Positions 24,925 to 32,607 of a stretch of DNA of 45,689 nucleotides are shown here, one piece after another. Below the pieces are notes generated by a model. The model saw only the letters and a list, made by a program, of their open reading frames with translations. It made no database searches and was not told the origin of the DNA. The stretch comes from Bacteroidota bacterium (lineage in GTDB: Bacteria; Bacteroidota; Bacteroidia; Chitinophagales; Chitinophagaceae). Made by a program: the position numbers and the translations under genes. The stretch lies in the NCBI GenBank assembly GCA_023433345.1, contig JAEZDA010000048.1, forward strand, positions 1 through 45,689, given 5' to 3'. Within the stretch, counting starts at the first letter, position 1, and each line of letters begins with the position of its first letter.

Positions 24925-27054
24925 ATGGAAAAAGAATCTTATACCGGCGGCGCTGACCCCAAAAAGGAACAGCTGGGAAAATATACCACAGATACCCAGG
25001 GTGAATTAATGAACACTAACCAGGGGCTGAAAATAAATGATGATCAAAACACTTTAAAGGCCGGCAACCGGGGCCCATCACTTTTAGAAGATTTCATCTT
25101 TCGCGAAAAGATGACGCACTTCGATCATGAACGTATCCCCGAAAGGATCGTTCATGCACGTGGTTCAGGTGCGCACGGATATTTCGAATTGTATGAACCG
25201 CTGACAAAATACACAAAAGCCAAATTTCTTAATGATACTTCCATAAAAACTCCGGTATTTGTTCGCTTCTCCACCGTGCAGGGCAGTCGTGGCTCTACCG
25301 ATATGGCGCGCGACATTCGCGGTTTCGCGGTGAAGTTTTATACTCCTGAAGGCAATTACGATCTTGTGGGAAACAACACACCGGTATTCTTCATCCAGGA
25401 TGCAATGAAATTCCCTGATCTTGTACACGCCGTGAAACCGGAACCTGATAATGAAATTCCGCAAGCTGCTTCAGCGCATGACACCTTTTGGGATTTCATT
25501 TCGCTGATGCCCGAATCGCTGAACAATATTTTCTGGCTGATGAGTGATCGCGCTATCCCGCGCAGTTACCGCACCATGGAAGGTTTCGGCATTCATACAT
25601 TTCGGTTCATCAATGAAAAAGGACAATCGCATTTTGTAAGGTTTCACTGGAAACCATTGCAGGGGCTATTGGGTTTAGCGTGGGATGAGTGCCAGCGCAT
25701 TGCGGGAAAGGATACAGACTTTCATCGCCGCGATCTTTGGGATGCGATCGACCAAGGCCATTATCCTGAATGGGAATTAGGCGTGCAGATCATTCCTGAG
25801 AAAGATGAACATAAGTATCCATTTGATCTTTTGGACCCAACGAAGTTCATACCGGAGGAAATGGTTCCCGTGAAGATCGTGGGAAAGATGACGCTCAATC
25901 GCAATCCCGATAACTTCTTTGCTGAAACAGAACAGATCGCCTTTCATCCAGGTCATGTGGTGCCCGGTATAGATTTTAGTAACGATCCATTATTGCAGGG
26001 AAGATTGTTTTCTTACACCGATACACAGCTTTCACGCCTCGGCGGACCAAACTTCCACGAGATACCGATCAATAAATCTATCCCCGAAGTGTTCAACAAC
26101 CAGCGTGATGGTATGCATAGGATGCAGATCAACAAAGGCAAAGCAGCGTATCATCCAAATACCATTGGCGGCGGCTGCCCTTTCCAGGCAATGATGAAGG
26201 AAGGGGGGTTCAATTCTTTCCCGGAACGAATTGACGCGCACAAAGTTCGGGAGAGAAGCGAAAGCTTCTTCGATCATTTTAGTCAGCCGGAAATTTTTTA
26301 TAAGAGTTTGACAGCACACGAACAGCGCCACCTGCAGGATGCCTTTGCATTTGAACTCGGCAAGGTGAAAATTGTACCTATTCGCCAGCGGATGGTGAAT
26401 GTGCTGATGGAAGTAGATACTTCGCTTGCTGAGATCGTTGCCGGTAAACTTGGACTGGTTCCTCGCAGACCTAATCAGCCTATAACAGACAGCATTCCCG
26501 CCGATGACGACCCTAAAGCTTACCATTCCTTCAAAGCAAAACTTCCTATCAACAAAGCGCCTTCGGTAAGTATGGAGAAAAGAAAGCCTGCGAACATCAA
26601 AGCAATGCGGATCGCTGTCCTTACCGCAAACGGCGTGCAGGATGAGTCCTTTACTGTGGTGAAAAAAGTGTTGTGCGAAGAAGAGGCTATAGTACACATC
26701 ATCGCGCCAAACCATGGTTTTGTGAAAACTGCTAACGGCAACGCATATCCGGTAGATGAAAGCCTGCTTACGGCGGCGTCGGTGGTTTATGACGCGGTAT
26801 TTGTACCTGGCGGTGGAAGTGTTGAGATATTAAAGAATAATGCAGCTGCTGTGCATTTTGTTGCCGAAGCATTTAAGCATTGCAAAACTATTGGCGCCGT
26901 AAACGAAGGCATCGGTCTCTTGGAAAATGCCTTGCCGAATAAGAAAATTCCTTCGCCCGGAGTTGTCACCAGTGGAAACATAGATGATTTTATCTCCGCC
27001 ATAATTCAATACCGTTTCTGGGAAAGAGAAGTGGAGGACGGTGTTCCCGCGTAA
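24925..27054 (+). CDS. katE: Large-subunit heme catalase (clade 2, KatE/HPII type)
   Basis: 709 residues. It converts hydrogen peroxide to water and oxygen. The catalytic histidine is His77 in RIVHARG, the catalytic asparagine is in LVGNNTPVFFIQD, and the proximal heme tyrosine is in RLFSYTDTQLSRLGGPNF. The extra C-terminal domain (about 553-709) has a DJ-1/PfpI-like flavodoxin fold: MRIAVLTANGVQDESF, VFVPGGGS. The usual nucleophile cysteine position reads GAVNEG, so the domain should be structural, as in HPII. It sits behind yciE, possibly co-transcribed, and is closed by a strong terminator. Confidence 0.95.
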   Translation: MEKESYTGGADPKKEQLGKYTTDTQGELMNTNQGLKINDDQNTLKAGNRGPSLLEDFIFREKMTHFDHERIPERIVHARGSGAHGYFELYEPLTKYTKAKFLNDTSIKTPVFVRFSTVQGSRGSTDMARDIRGFAVKFYTPEGNYDLVGNNTPVFFIQDAMKFPDLVHAVKPEPDNEIPQAASAHDTFWDFISLMPESLNNIFWLMSDRAIPRSYRTMEGFGIHTFRFINEKGQSHFVRFHWKPLQGLLGLAWDECQRIAGKDTDFHRRDLWDAIDQGHYPEWELGVQIIPEKDEHKYPFDLLDPTKFIPEEMVPVKIVGKMTLNRNPDNFFAETEQIAFHPGHVVPGIDFSNDPLLQGRLFSYTDTQLSRLGGPNFHEIPINKSIPEVFNNQRDGMHRMQINKGKAAYHPNTIGGGCPFQAMMKEGGFNSFPERIDAHKVRERSESFFDHFSQPEIFYKSLTAHEQRHLQDAFAFELGKVKIVPIRQRMVNVLMEVDTSLAEIVAGKLGLVPRRPNQPITDSIPADDDPKAYHSFKAKLPINKAPSVSMEKRKPANIKAMRIAVLTANGVQDESFTVVKKVLCEEEAIVHIIAPNHGFVKTANGNAYPVDESLLTAASVVYDAVFVPGGGSVEILKNNAAAVHFVAEAFKHCKTIGAVNEGIGLLENALPNKKIPSPGVVTSGNIDDFISAIIQYRFWEREVEDGVPA

Positions 27055-27072
27055 AGGAACTTTCAAAATAAC

Positions 27073-27108
27073 AAAGGAGAAAAGCGATCAACTTTTCTCC
27101 TTTTTCTT
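27073..27108 (+). terminator. Terminator after katE
   Basis: Perfect 12-bp stem AAAGGAGAAAAG / CTTTTCTCCTTT with loop CGATCAA, followed by TTCTTTT. Confidence 0.85.
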
Positions 27109-27169
27109 TTCCATAAAATCCATCAGCTTCGGTGAAGAAAGGTTACAAAGTTTCACCACGCGAAATCAT

Positions 27170-27243
27170 AGGTCCACAAAGTGCTCAGATACTTGAAGCA
27201 TTCAAACTCACTTCGTGTAACTCAGCATTTTCTTTGTGGACCT
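27170..27243. repeat. Inverted repeat in the intergenic repeat cluster
   Basis: AGGTCCACAAAG (27170-27181) and its exact reverse complement CTTTGTGGACCT (27232-27243), 50 bp apart. The right arm overlaps the first 212-bp repeat copy. Confidence 0.75.
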
Positions 27244-27422
27244 CCGTGGCCATGATTCCCTCTTTTCCATTTCATTTATTGAGTCTTTCGCGGCAATCGG
27301 CGCATTCAGCTATTGCGAAAGAAGTTTAGAGTTCACAATCCGCGCCCATCTGCGGGAACCTTTGCATCGCACTGGATGTTTCCCGCAAAAGAAGTCACAA
27401 GACGGCAAAGACGCAAGAAGAA
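27211..27422. repeat. 212-bp intergenic repeat, copy A
   Basis: Nearly identical to copy B with equal length and about a dozen substitutions by eye. It contains an internal inverted repeat TGCGGGAA / TTCCCGCA. All frames give short, unrelated ORFs, so it is not a gene. Style of words such as CTTTGTGGACCTCCGTGGC and GGCAAAGACGCAAGAAG resembles enigmatic intergenic repeats in many environmental genomes. Confidence 0.85.
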
Positions 27423-27589
27423 CTCGAATAAATTCTAATCCCTCAGTGGCTCTCTGATTTCTCCTGCCTTTCCCTCCGTGCAATATTTTCTGGGGTATGT
27501 ATTTCAACGCCTTAGAATAAATTTGAACTTTTTCAAATCGAAATCAAAAAGCTCTCAAACGCCTTCAGGAACTTTAAACAGCCAACTCT

Positions 27590-27801
27590 CTTCGTGTAAC
27601 TCAACATTTCCTTTGTGGATCTCCGTGACCATGATTCCCTCTTTTCCATTTCATTTATTGAATCTTTCGCGACAATCGGCGCATTAAACTATTGCGAAAG
27701 AAGTTTAGAGTTCACAATCCGCGCCCATCTGCGGGAATCTTTGCAACGTACTGGATGTTTCCCGCAAAAGAAGTCACAAGACGGCAAAGACGCAGGAAGA
27801 A
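27590..27801. repeat. 212-bp intergenic repeat, copy B
   Basis: Same length and order as copy A, separated from it by 167 bp of unrelated sequence. Confidence 0.85.
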
Positions 27802-27826
27802 TTTGAATACAATTTCATTTTCGGGT

Positions 27827-27923
27827 TTTCGCGCAGATCAGCGCATTCAACTATTGCGAAAGAAGTTTAGAGTTCACAATCCGCGCCCATCTGCGGGAAC
27901 CATTGCATCGCACCGAATGTTTT
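27827..27923. repeat. Partial third copy of the intergenic repeat
   Basis: Matches the middle of copies A and B (ATTGCGAAAGAAGTTTAGAG, then CCGCGCCCATCTGCGGGAAC). The left part reads TTTCGCGCAGATCAGCGCAT, and the match ends after GAATGTTTT. Confidence 0.75.
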
Positions 27924-27990
27924 TTCGAAGCCGCAAATCAACTCGTCGCTATAATGAGAAACTCCCTGGTAAAGAAAATCAGTTTTGCAT

Positions 27991-28728
27991 TTAACGCTTA
28001 CGTACCAAATTGTTCAGTGTAACTAAATTATCATAGGCCGCGCCCATAGTGTTGTTAAAATACGCATATACAGTTTTCTCTTGCGTATTCCATTCTTTAA
28101 TTTTCTGCGCTGTGCCAAATAGAAAATTATCGGAATAACTGCCACGATACCGGGGCTCAGGCCCATGAAAGCGCAGGTAAATAAAATCAGCAGTAATAAG
28201 ATCTTCCGGGGTTTTACCCTTTGCGTAGTCGTGGATCACTACAGCCACATTTTGCTTTTTCAATTTATTGGTAATAGAATTATGATACCATGAGTCGTGT
28301 CTGAACTCCACGGCGATCTTCCAACGATTCTTTGAAAAGTCATTTGTGTCTTTCATCAAAGAAGTTAATTGAGGAAGTGCATCTGCAGTTGTAGCCGACG
28401 GCAACTGAATAAGGATACAACCGGGATTTCGTATGCCTGAGATCATGTCAACAAATCTCTTCAGCTCGTCTTTCTCATAATTCAACTGTGAAGAATGGCT
28501 TACCTGCTTTGGCATTTTGAAAGTAAATCGAAAACCGGGATTAACATCTTCCACCCAGTTATCAACCGTTGTCCTTTTAGGAAGCTTATAGAAAGTCTGA
28601 TTTATCTCCACGCTGTTGAATAAGGTGGAATAATAATGCAGCCTGCTTCTATCTCTGAATTCGGGAGGATACAGCATTCTTGCAGTTTTGCTCACAATCC
28701 CGCTGCTTCCTGAAAAATAGTTCTCCAT
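27991..28728 (-). CDS. DUF72-family protein (YecE-like)
   Basis: 245 residues with the TIM-barrel signatures of DUF72: FSGSSGIVSKTARMLYPPEF, a HYYSTLFNSVEINQTFYKLP strand-helix, FRFTFKMPKQVSHSSQL, ILIQLPSA, AVEFRHDSW, and DFIYLRFHGPEPRYRGSYS with VYAYFNNTMGAAY. The family is widespread and uncharacterised; no substrate is known. It is oriented towards the repeat cluster at its 3' end. Confidence 0.88.
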   Translation of the reverse strand: MENYFSGSSGIVSKTARMLYPPEFRDRSRLHYYSTLFNSVEINQTFYKLPKRTTVDNWVEDVNPGFRFTFKMPKQVSHSSQLNYEKDELKRFVDMISGIRNPGCILIQLPSATTADALPQLTSLMKDTNDFSKNRWKIAVEFRHDSWYHNSITNKLKKQNVAVVIHDYAKGKTPEDLITADFIYLRFHGPEPRYRGSYSDNFLFGTAQKIKEWNTQEKTVYAYFNNTMGAAYDNLVTLNNLVRKR

Positions 28729-28824
28729 TTTAATCCGCTGTAGAACAAGCGAAATGCCAGAGCGCGAATATGTTTATGAATGCGCACAGTTTTTGATTTC
28801 TCATACACGATCAACACCGTCACT

Positions 28825-29514
28825 ATGAAAAAGAATGAAGCAGTTAAAGCGAAACTTTCGCCCAATCGGGCCCGTAAATGCCTGAAAAAGTTTCTTTACT
28901 ATTTCCGAAATGGATTTGCCGATGCGAAGTATGATGCCTGGGAGCGGGAATATAAATGGAATGCCCACCTTGCTTTTAAAGAGGAATTGAACAGGAAGGA
29001 TTTTATACGTCTGCTTGATGCGAAAGAGTACCGCGCAGTTGCGGATATTGCGGTAAAGATAGAATCAAAAACAAATCTCCTGTTTTCATTTGAAAAGATG
29101 GCTTTGAGAGATGCGGTGAAAACCGATGAAGGCGCCCGCTTGTTTTCGACGGGACTCTTTGATTATGTTTACGGTGCTTCTTCTCTCAAGCAAAGATTTG
29201 AAAGGTTTGTTGAGGTGATCGGTAGACTTCCGAGAAAGCAAACACGAGTGCATACCTGGCCGTTAGTAACAGTGTTTGGCTTTTTAGCAAACCCAAAAGA
29301 ACATATTTTTCTTAAGCCGAGGGTGACGCAAAAAGCGGCGGAGGCATACGGTTTCAACTTCGATTACAAGTCAAAACCGAACTGGGAAACCTACAACAGC
29401 CTGCTTTCATTTGCGCAACAGATAAAGAAAGACACTGCGAGCTACCGCCCAAAAGATTATATCGATCTGCAATCTTTTATTTGGGTGATGGGCTCCGACG
29501 AATACCCGGATTGA
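28825..29514 (+). CDS. Hypothetical protein
   Basis: 229 residues from the ATG at 28825 (MKKNEAVKAKLSPNRARK); an upstream ATG-like start at 28780 is possible. The protein is basic and mostly helical by composition, with no signal peptide or membrane segment, so probably cytosolic. Recognisable blocks are FRNGFADAKYDAWEREYKW, RVHTWPLVTVFGFLANPKEH and a conserved-looking end DYIDLQSFIWVMGSDEYPD. I do not recognise the family. Its stop codon overlaps the start of a 45-codon ORF (TGATG), so the two are likely translated together. Confidence 0.7.
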   Translation: MKKNEAVKAKLSPNRARKCLKKFLYYFRNGFADAKYDAWEREYKWNAHLAFKEELNRKDFIRLLDAKEYRAVADIAVKIESKTNLLFSFEKMALRDAVKTDEGARLFSTGLFDYVYGASSLKQRFERFVEVIGRLPRKQTRVHTWPLVTVFGFLANPKEHIFLKPRVTQKAAEAYGFNFDYKSKPNWETYNSLLSFAQQIKKDTASYRPKDYIDLQSFIWVMGSDEYPD

Positions 29515-29651
29515 TGCGGAAAGTGAATAAATCAATTAGAGACTTTATTAATAAAGTAACGAATCAACCTCCATCAGGTTTTCTTTTTTATGTTGCCGGC
29601 ATTTTGTCTCTGCTCAGCTTTGGTTGTGTCACTCACTTGTACTTTGAGTAA
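29514..29651 (+). CDS. 45-residue predicted single-pass membrane protein
   Basis: A short ORF starting with ATG inside the TGATG junction with the preceding gene. The N-terminal part is basic and polar (MRKVNKSIRDFINKVTNQPP). It is followed by one hydrophobic segment of about 23 residues (GFLFYVAGILSLLSFGCVTH) and a short tail LYFE. The stop-start overlap, the positive-inside layout and the clean membrane segment argue for a real gene; nothing tells its function. It contains the perfect 16-bp DNA palindrome ACTTTATTAATAAAGT (29542-29557). Confidence 0.45.
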   Translation: MRKVNKSIRDFINKVTNQPPSGFLFYVAGILSLLSFGCVTHLYFE

Positions 29652-29970
29652 TTCTATGCAGCGGATATGGAGGCTATTAAATTTTCTTGACCGACCTCAC
29701 GTTACGGCTGCGATTTGATTTGGGGCGCGGTGTAACGATAATTTATTGTGGAGTATTGATAATCTTAGTTCTTGTAAAAGTTTTTTGTGAAATCTGTCGA
29801 TAAGAGACATTCTGTTTATCTTAGACCGGATGATGAAAGTGTCTTACAGAATTTGGGTTGACCTGATCGTTAGCACAGAGCGCAACCGGAAAACAAAGGC
29901 TCGCAAGAGCTTTTATTATTTTATTCCATTACCTGAGCGAAACTTTAGGACCGTTTCATCTTTGTGCGAA
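29652..29970. other. Intergenic region without a clear gene
   Basis: About 320 bp between convergent genes. A weak terminator-like hairpin (GGCTC GCAA GAGC followed by TTTTATTATTTT) lies at 29895-29924. I see no tRNA, no supported ORF and no repeat of the neighbouring families. Confidence 0.5.
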
Positions 29971-30789
29971 TTAATTTTTAGATGGGTCAGTCTTTTTTTT
30001 CATTAATGACAACTCATCTAAGGCTTGCTTTCTTGAAAGGGGACAGGGAGATTTAGAAAATGTTTCTCCTTGTAATGCTGAATCTGAACCTAATATATTG
30101 GACTCCCAAGATCGGAAAATTCCTTGTTCAGGTTCAGTAAGATCATGTTTCATCATTTTAAGACCAACCTCGAGATATCCCTCAACATTAGGTAGCTGCA
30201 TCCAAAGCATTGTAACTCGTAATGGATAATGCACTTGATCTAAATATGGGTCTAACGAAAAAAATGAATCATATTTTGGCTTCGACATAAAGAGCGTGTA
30301 GTGCGTGATATCATCGGTTCCGGACCGAACGACGCGAAATCTCTTGTACTTTGTTCCGTTCATTACCGTATCTGTAATCTGGACAGCGTTCTTTTTCGTA
30401 TTGAAGTGGGACGCTGGCCTAAAGGCCTTGGCGGACATAAACACTGAGTCAATGCGATATGAACAATATGGCTTTGAAGTATCTCTAAAGTTATAATAGT
30501 CTTGAGCAACTTTTTCTTTTAAATTTATAAAAGTATAACCGCTTGGATATTCGGTCTGTACTTCTTTTCCTGAAGTGTCTGTGCCAATATGAGTGACGGC
30601 ATTTTCAAAGATTACGCAACTATCTCTAAACCACATTTTGTTTTGCATTGCTATTGCCCATTTTGGACCATTAGCATCTAATGATCCGCTTGCGAGATAT
30701 AGCTTTACCTGGCCTTCCGATACAAAAGCTGGATTTGAACAGCTAAGCCCATTAAAGACGACGGAAAATAAGAAAAGATTTAGTTTCAT
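29971..30789 (-). CDS. Lipoprotein of unknown function
   Basis: 272 residues. The signal region ends with the lipobox GLSCSN, predicting lipid anchoring. The body alternates beta-type segments (GQVKLYLASGSLDANGPKW, FRDSCVIFENAVTHIG, RFRVVRSGTDDITHYTLF) and has four cysteines. I do not recognise the family. The gene stands alone, between the convergent 45-codon ORF and tRNA-Asn. Confidence 0.65.
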   Translation of the reverse strand: MKLNLFLFSVVFNGLSCSNPAFVSEGQVKLYLASGSLDANGPKWAIAMQNKMWFRDSCVIFENAVTHIGTDTSGKEVQTEYPSGYTFINLKEKVAQDYYNFRDTSKPYCSYRIDSVFMSAKAFRPASHFNTKKNAVQITDTVMNGTKYKRFRVVRSGTDDITHYTLFMSKPKYDSFFSLDPYLDQVHYPLRVTMLWMQLPNVEGYLEVGLKMMKHDLTEPEQGIFRSWESNILGSDSALQGETFSKSPCPLSRKQALDELSLMKKKTDPSKN

Positions 30790-30960
30790 TTTGAGTTACG
30801 ATAAAGCGAACAGGAATGTTTGCAGATTTCAATCAATATACAGAGAGAACGTTGAATATCGATGCAGGAATCAATTTTAACTCAAAGATGGGTGACGGAG
30901 ATGACCCGTCTTCTGTTTTTTCGCAGATGGAGAATATAAGATATAATGAAGTACATAGAT

Positions 30961-30987
30961 AAAAAAAGACCAGCGTTTCTGCTGGCC
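30961..30987 (-). terminator. Terminator of tRNA-Asn
   Basis: On the reverse strand a GGCCAGC / GCTGGTC stem with loop AGAAAC and a run of seven T, starting a few nucleotides after the tRNA 3' end. Confidence 0.88.
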
Positions 30988-30992
30988 TTCTG

Positions 30993-31066
30993 CTCCCCCT
31001 GCTGGACTTGAACCAGCGACCCTCTGATTAACAGTCAGATGCTCTAACCAACTGAGCTAAGGAGGA
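30993..31066 (-). tRNA. tRNA-Asn (GTT anticodon)
   Basis: Complete cloverleaf on the reverse strand: acceptor TCCTCCT / AGGGGGA, anticodon arm TCTGA / TCAGA with loop CTGTTAA, T arm GCTGG / CCAGC. Discriminator G at 30993; CCA not encoded. It is the only intact copy of three tandem tRNA-Asn-related segments. Confidence 0.95.
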
Positions 31067-31086
31067 ATATGTTTCAACATTTTAGC

Positions 31087-31168
31087 GCTGCTTGAACCAG
31101 CGACCCTCTGATTAACAGTCAGATGCTCTAACCAACTGAGTCCCGATTGCTATCGGGAGAGGAATATG
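31087..31168 (-). pseudogene. Decayed tRNA-Asn copy with palindrome in the acceptor/D junction
   Basis: Matches tRNA-Asn from its 5' end to the T loop. CTTAG between TTCCTC and CTCAGTTGG is replaced by an 18-bp palindrome. The 3' acceptor strand is lost (sequence leaves the tRNA after GGTTCAAG). The upstream flank CATATTCCTC is shared with the intact gene, so the copy arose by tandem duplication. Confidence 0.85.
31141..31158. repeat. 18-bp palindrome, copy 3
   Basis: TCCCGATTGCTATCGGGA, replacing CTAAG (forward-strand reading) of the tRNA-Asn gene. Confidence 0.9.
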
Positions 31169-31174
31169 TCTTTT

Positions 31175-31208
31175 CCAACTAAGTCCCGAAAGCTATCGGG
31201 AGAGGAAT
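31175..31208 (-). pseudogene. 5' fragment of a third tRNA-Asn copy with palindrome
   Basis: Only ATTCCTC, an 18-bp palindrome and CTTAGTTGG remain (reverse strand). The palindrome occupies exactly the same tRNA position as in the neighbouring copy; one substitution (CTCAG to CTTAG) shows decay. Confidence 0.75.
31184..31201. repeat. 18-bp palindrome, copy 4
   Basis: TCCCGAAAGCTATCGGGA, same position in the tRNA copy as copy 3, with two centre differences. Confidence 0.88.
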
Positions 31209-31333
31209 TCCCCTTTTAAAGGGTGGCAAAAATAAAGAATAAACACTTATCCAGCCAAAAAAAATGAATTATTTCGATTTCCTCAGAAGACCGCAATGCA
31301 TTTCGTACAAAAGGATGTTTCAAGAATAACCGA

Positions 31334-32440
31334 TCACAAATCCAACAAGTAGCTTGTACTTCTGCCCCCGCCTTCATCCTTGCGAAGTATCCCTTTTTGA
31401 ACAAGATCGTTTATATCTCGCACCGCAGTGTCTGATGAACTTTTTGTGATCTTCGCCCATTTTGATGAATTAAGCTTTCCCTCAAACCCATCTAATAATT
31501 TGTTCATCATCAGCCGTTGCCTTTGGTTCAACGCAAGAGAAACGTGCTTTTCCCAAAAACGTGCTTTTTGCAGAACCGCGGCGAGTGTTTCTTTTGTAGC
31601 AGAAAGGGACCTGTCGAAACAAGATAGAAACCAGTAAAGCCAATTAGTTATATCCATTGTATCTTTTTGGGTTTCTTCCAGGATAGCGTAATAAGCATTG
31701 CGCTCTTTCCTGATCTGGGCAGACATGCTGTAAAACCTGTTGCTGCTGTTATCAGCCCGCGCCAATTGCATATCCGTTATTGCACGCGCTATCCGGCCAT
31801 TCCCATCATCAAAAGGATGTATCGTTACAAACCACAGGTGCGCTGTCGCTGCTTTTACCACAGGGTCGATGCTGACCTCTGAGTTAAACCACTTTAAAAA
31901 AGCTTTCATTTCATCAGGTAAAACCTCCGCATCAGGCGCACGAAAATGCACTGTTTCTCTTCCTAACGGTCCGGAAACAACCTGCATGGGGTTTGACTTC
32001 TCATTATCGCGCCAGTTACCCACTACTATTTTTTGCATACCGCTTCTGCCGGTTGGAAACAAAGCTGCATGCCATCCAAAGAGCCGTTCATCTGTAAGCG
32101 GGGTTGTAAAATTCTGCGTTGCATCCAGCATCATTTCAACTACACCTTCCACATCCCTGTCAACAGGTACAAGCCCTGCAATATCCAAACCTAATCGTTT
32201 TGCAATGGAGGAGCGGACCTGATTTGCATCAAGGATCTCACCCTCAATTTCGCTTGACTTTATCACATCAAGTGTGAGCGTTTGAAGGTTGGCCTCTGTT
32301 TGTAAACCAAAGCCAAGGCTCTGCATTTCACCTAAAAGTTTACCCTGTTTATGGCGTACTTCGATGAGCAGAGGCATGAACTCTTCCTCGCTCCATGAAA
32401 AATGAGGCCATTCTTTTAATTGATAGATGTATCTGGCCAA
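31334..32440 (-). CDS. Fic-family AMP-transferase with DUF4172 N-domain and winged-helix end
   Basis: About 368 residues. N-terminal DUF4172 segment (ARYIYQLKEWPHFSWSEEEF); inhibitory helix motif IKSSEIEGE ahead of the Fic core (class II autoinhibition); catalytic motif HPFDDGNGRIARA complete; C-terminal winged helix (KSSSDTAVRDINDLVQKGIL, then RKDEGGGRSTSYLLDL). Fic enzymes transfer AMP to protein side chains. I prefer the TTG at 32440 because it gives the family-typical N-terminus; the ATG at 32500 lies inside an inverted repeat and adds 20 atypical residues. The winged helix and the repeats upstream suggest self-regulation. Confidence 0.88.
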   Translation of the reverse strand: MARYIYQLKEWPHFSWSEEEFMPLLIEVRHKQGKLLGEMQSLGFGLQTEANLQTLTLDVIKSSEIEGEILDANQVRSSIAKRLGLDIAGLVPVDRDVEGVVEMMLDATQNFTTPLTDERLFGWHAALFPTGRSGMQKIVVGNWRDNEKSNPMQVVSGPLGRETVHFRAPDAEVLPDEMKAFLKWFNSEVSIDPVVKAATAHLWFVTIHPFDDGNGRIARAITDMQLARADNSSNRFYSMSAQIRKERNAYYAILEETQKDTMDITNWLYWFLSCFDRSLSATKETLAAVLQKARFWEKHVSLALNQRQRLMMNKLLDGFEGKLNSSKWAKITKSSSDTAVRDINDLVQKGILRKDEGGGRSTSYLLDL

Positions 32441-32450
32441 TTGAACATAT

Positions 32451-32469
32451 TTGCAACGAATATACGCAT
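32451..32469. promoter_or_regulatory. Candidate operator half-sites upstream of fic
   Basis: TTGCAACGAATATACGCAT contains TGCAACGAATA and, on the other strand, ATGCGTATA, resembling the arms of the inverted repeat at 32489-32515. A TATATTCG box (seven of eight to TAnnTTTG, reverse strand) overlaps it. Confidence 0.45.
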
Positions 32470-32488
32470 TTTTCAGCTCAAAAACTAA

Positions 32489-32515
32489 TATTCGACGCAT
32501 AAGATGCGTTGAATA
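32489..32515. promoter_or_regulatory. Inverted repeat, candidate fic operator
   Basis: TATTCGACGCAT - AAG - ATGCGTTGAATA: 12-bp arms with one mismatch. The arm ATGCGTYGAATA recurs in the flanking elements on both sides. Confidence 0.55.
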
Positions 32516-32555
32516 GGGTTGGTTTTCTTTTAGGGCTCAACTAATTACAAAAAAA

Positions 32556-32584
32556 TGCGGCGAATAGAGCGCATATTCGCCGCA
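32556..32584 (-). terminator. Terminator of the TonB receptor gene, sharing the fic repeat motif
   Basis: Perfect 11-bp stem TGCGGCGAATA / TATTCGCCGCA with a 7-nt loop, followed on the reverse strand by seven T. It ends transcription from the receptor gene. Its arms also match the ATGCGnCGAATA motif of the fic inverted repeat. Confidence 0.75.
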
Positions 32585-32607
32585 AATCCATTTTAATCAA
32601 GTGCGGT

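Noticed and set aside
27211..27923. Possible CRISPR array
   Set aside because: Units are 212 bp with one long irregular spacer and no short regular repeats or cas genes.
27132..27994. Several 60-100 codon forward ORFs after katE
   Set aside because: They are fragments of the intergenic repeats; the same DNA gives different short frames in each copy and no plausible protein.
31087..31168. Second functional tRNA-Asn
   Set aside because: Acceptor stem cannot form because of the palindrome and the lost 3' strand.
31334..32500. ATG at 32500 as start of fic
   Set aside because: It lies inside an inverted repeat and adds residues not typical of the family; the TTG at 32440 gives the expected N-terminus, though this is not proven.
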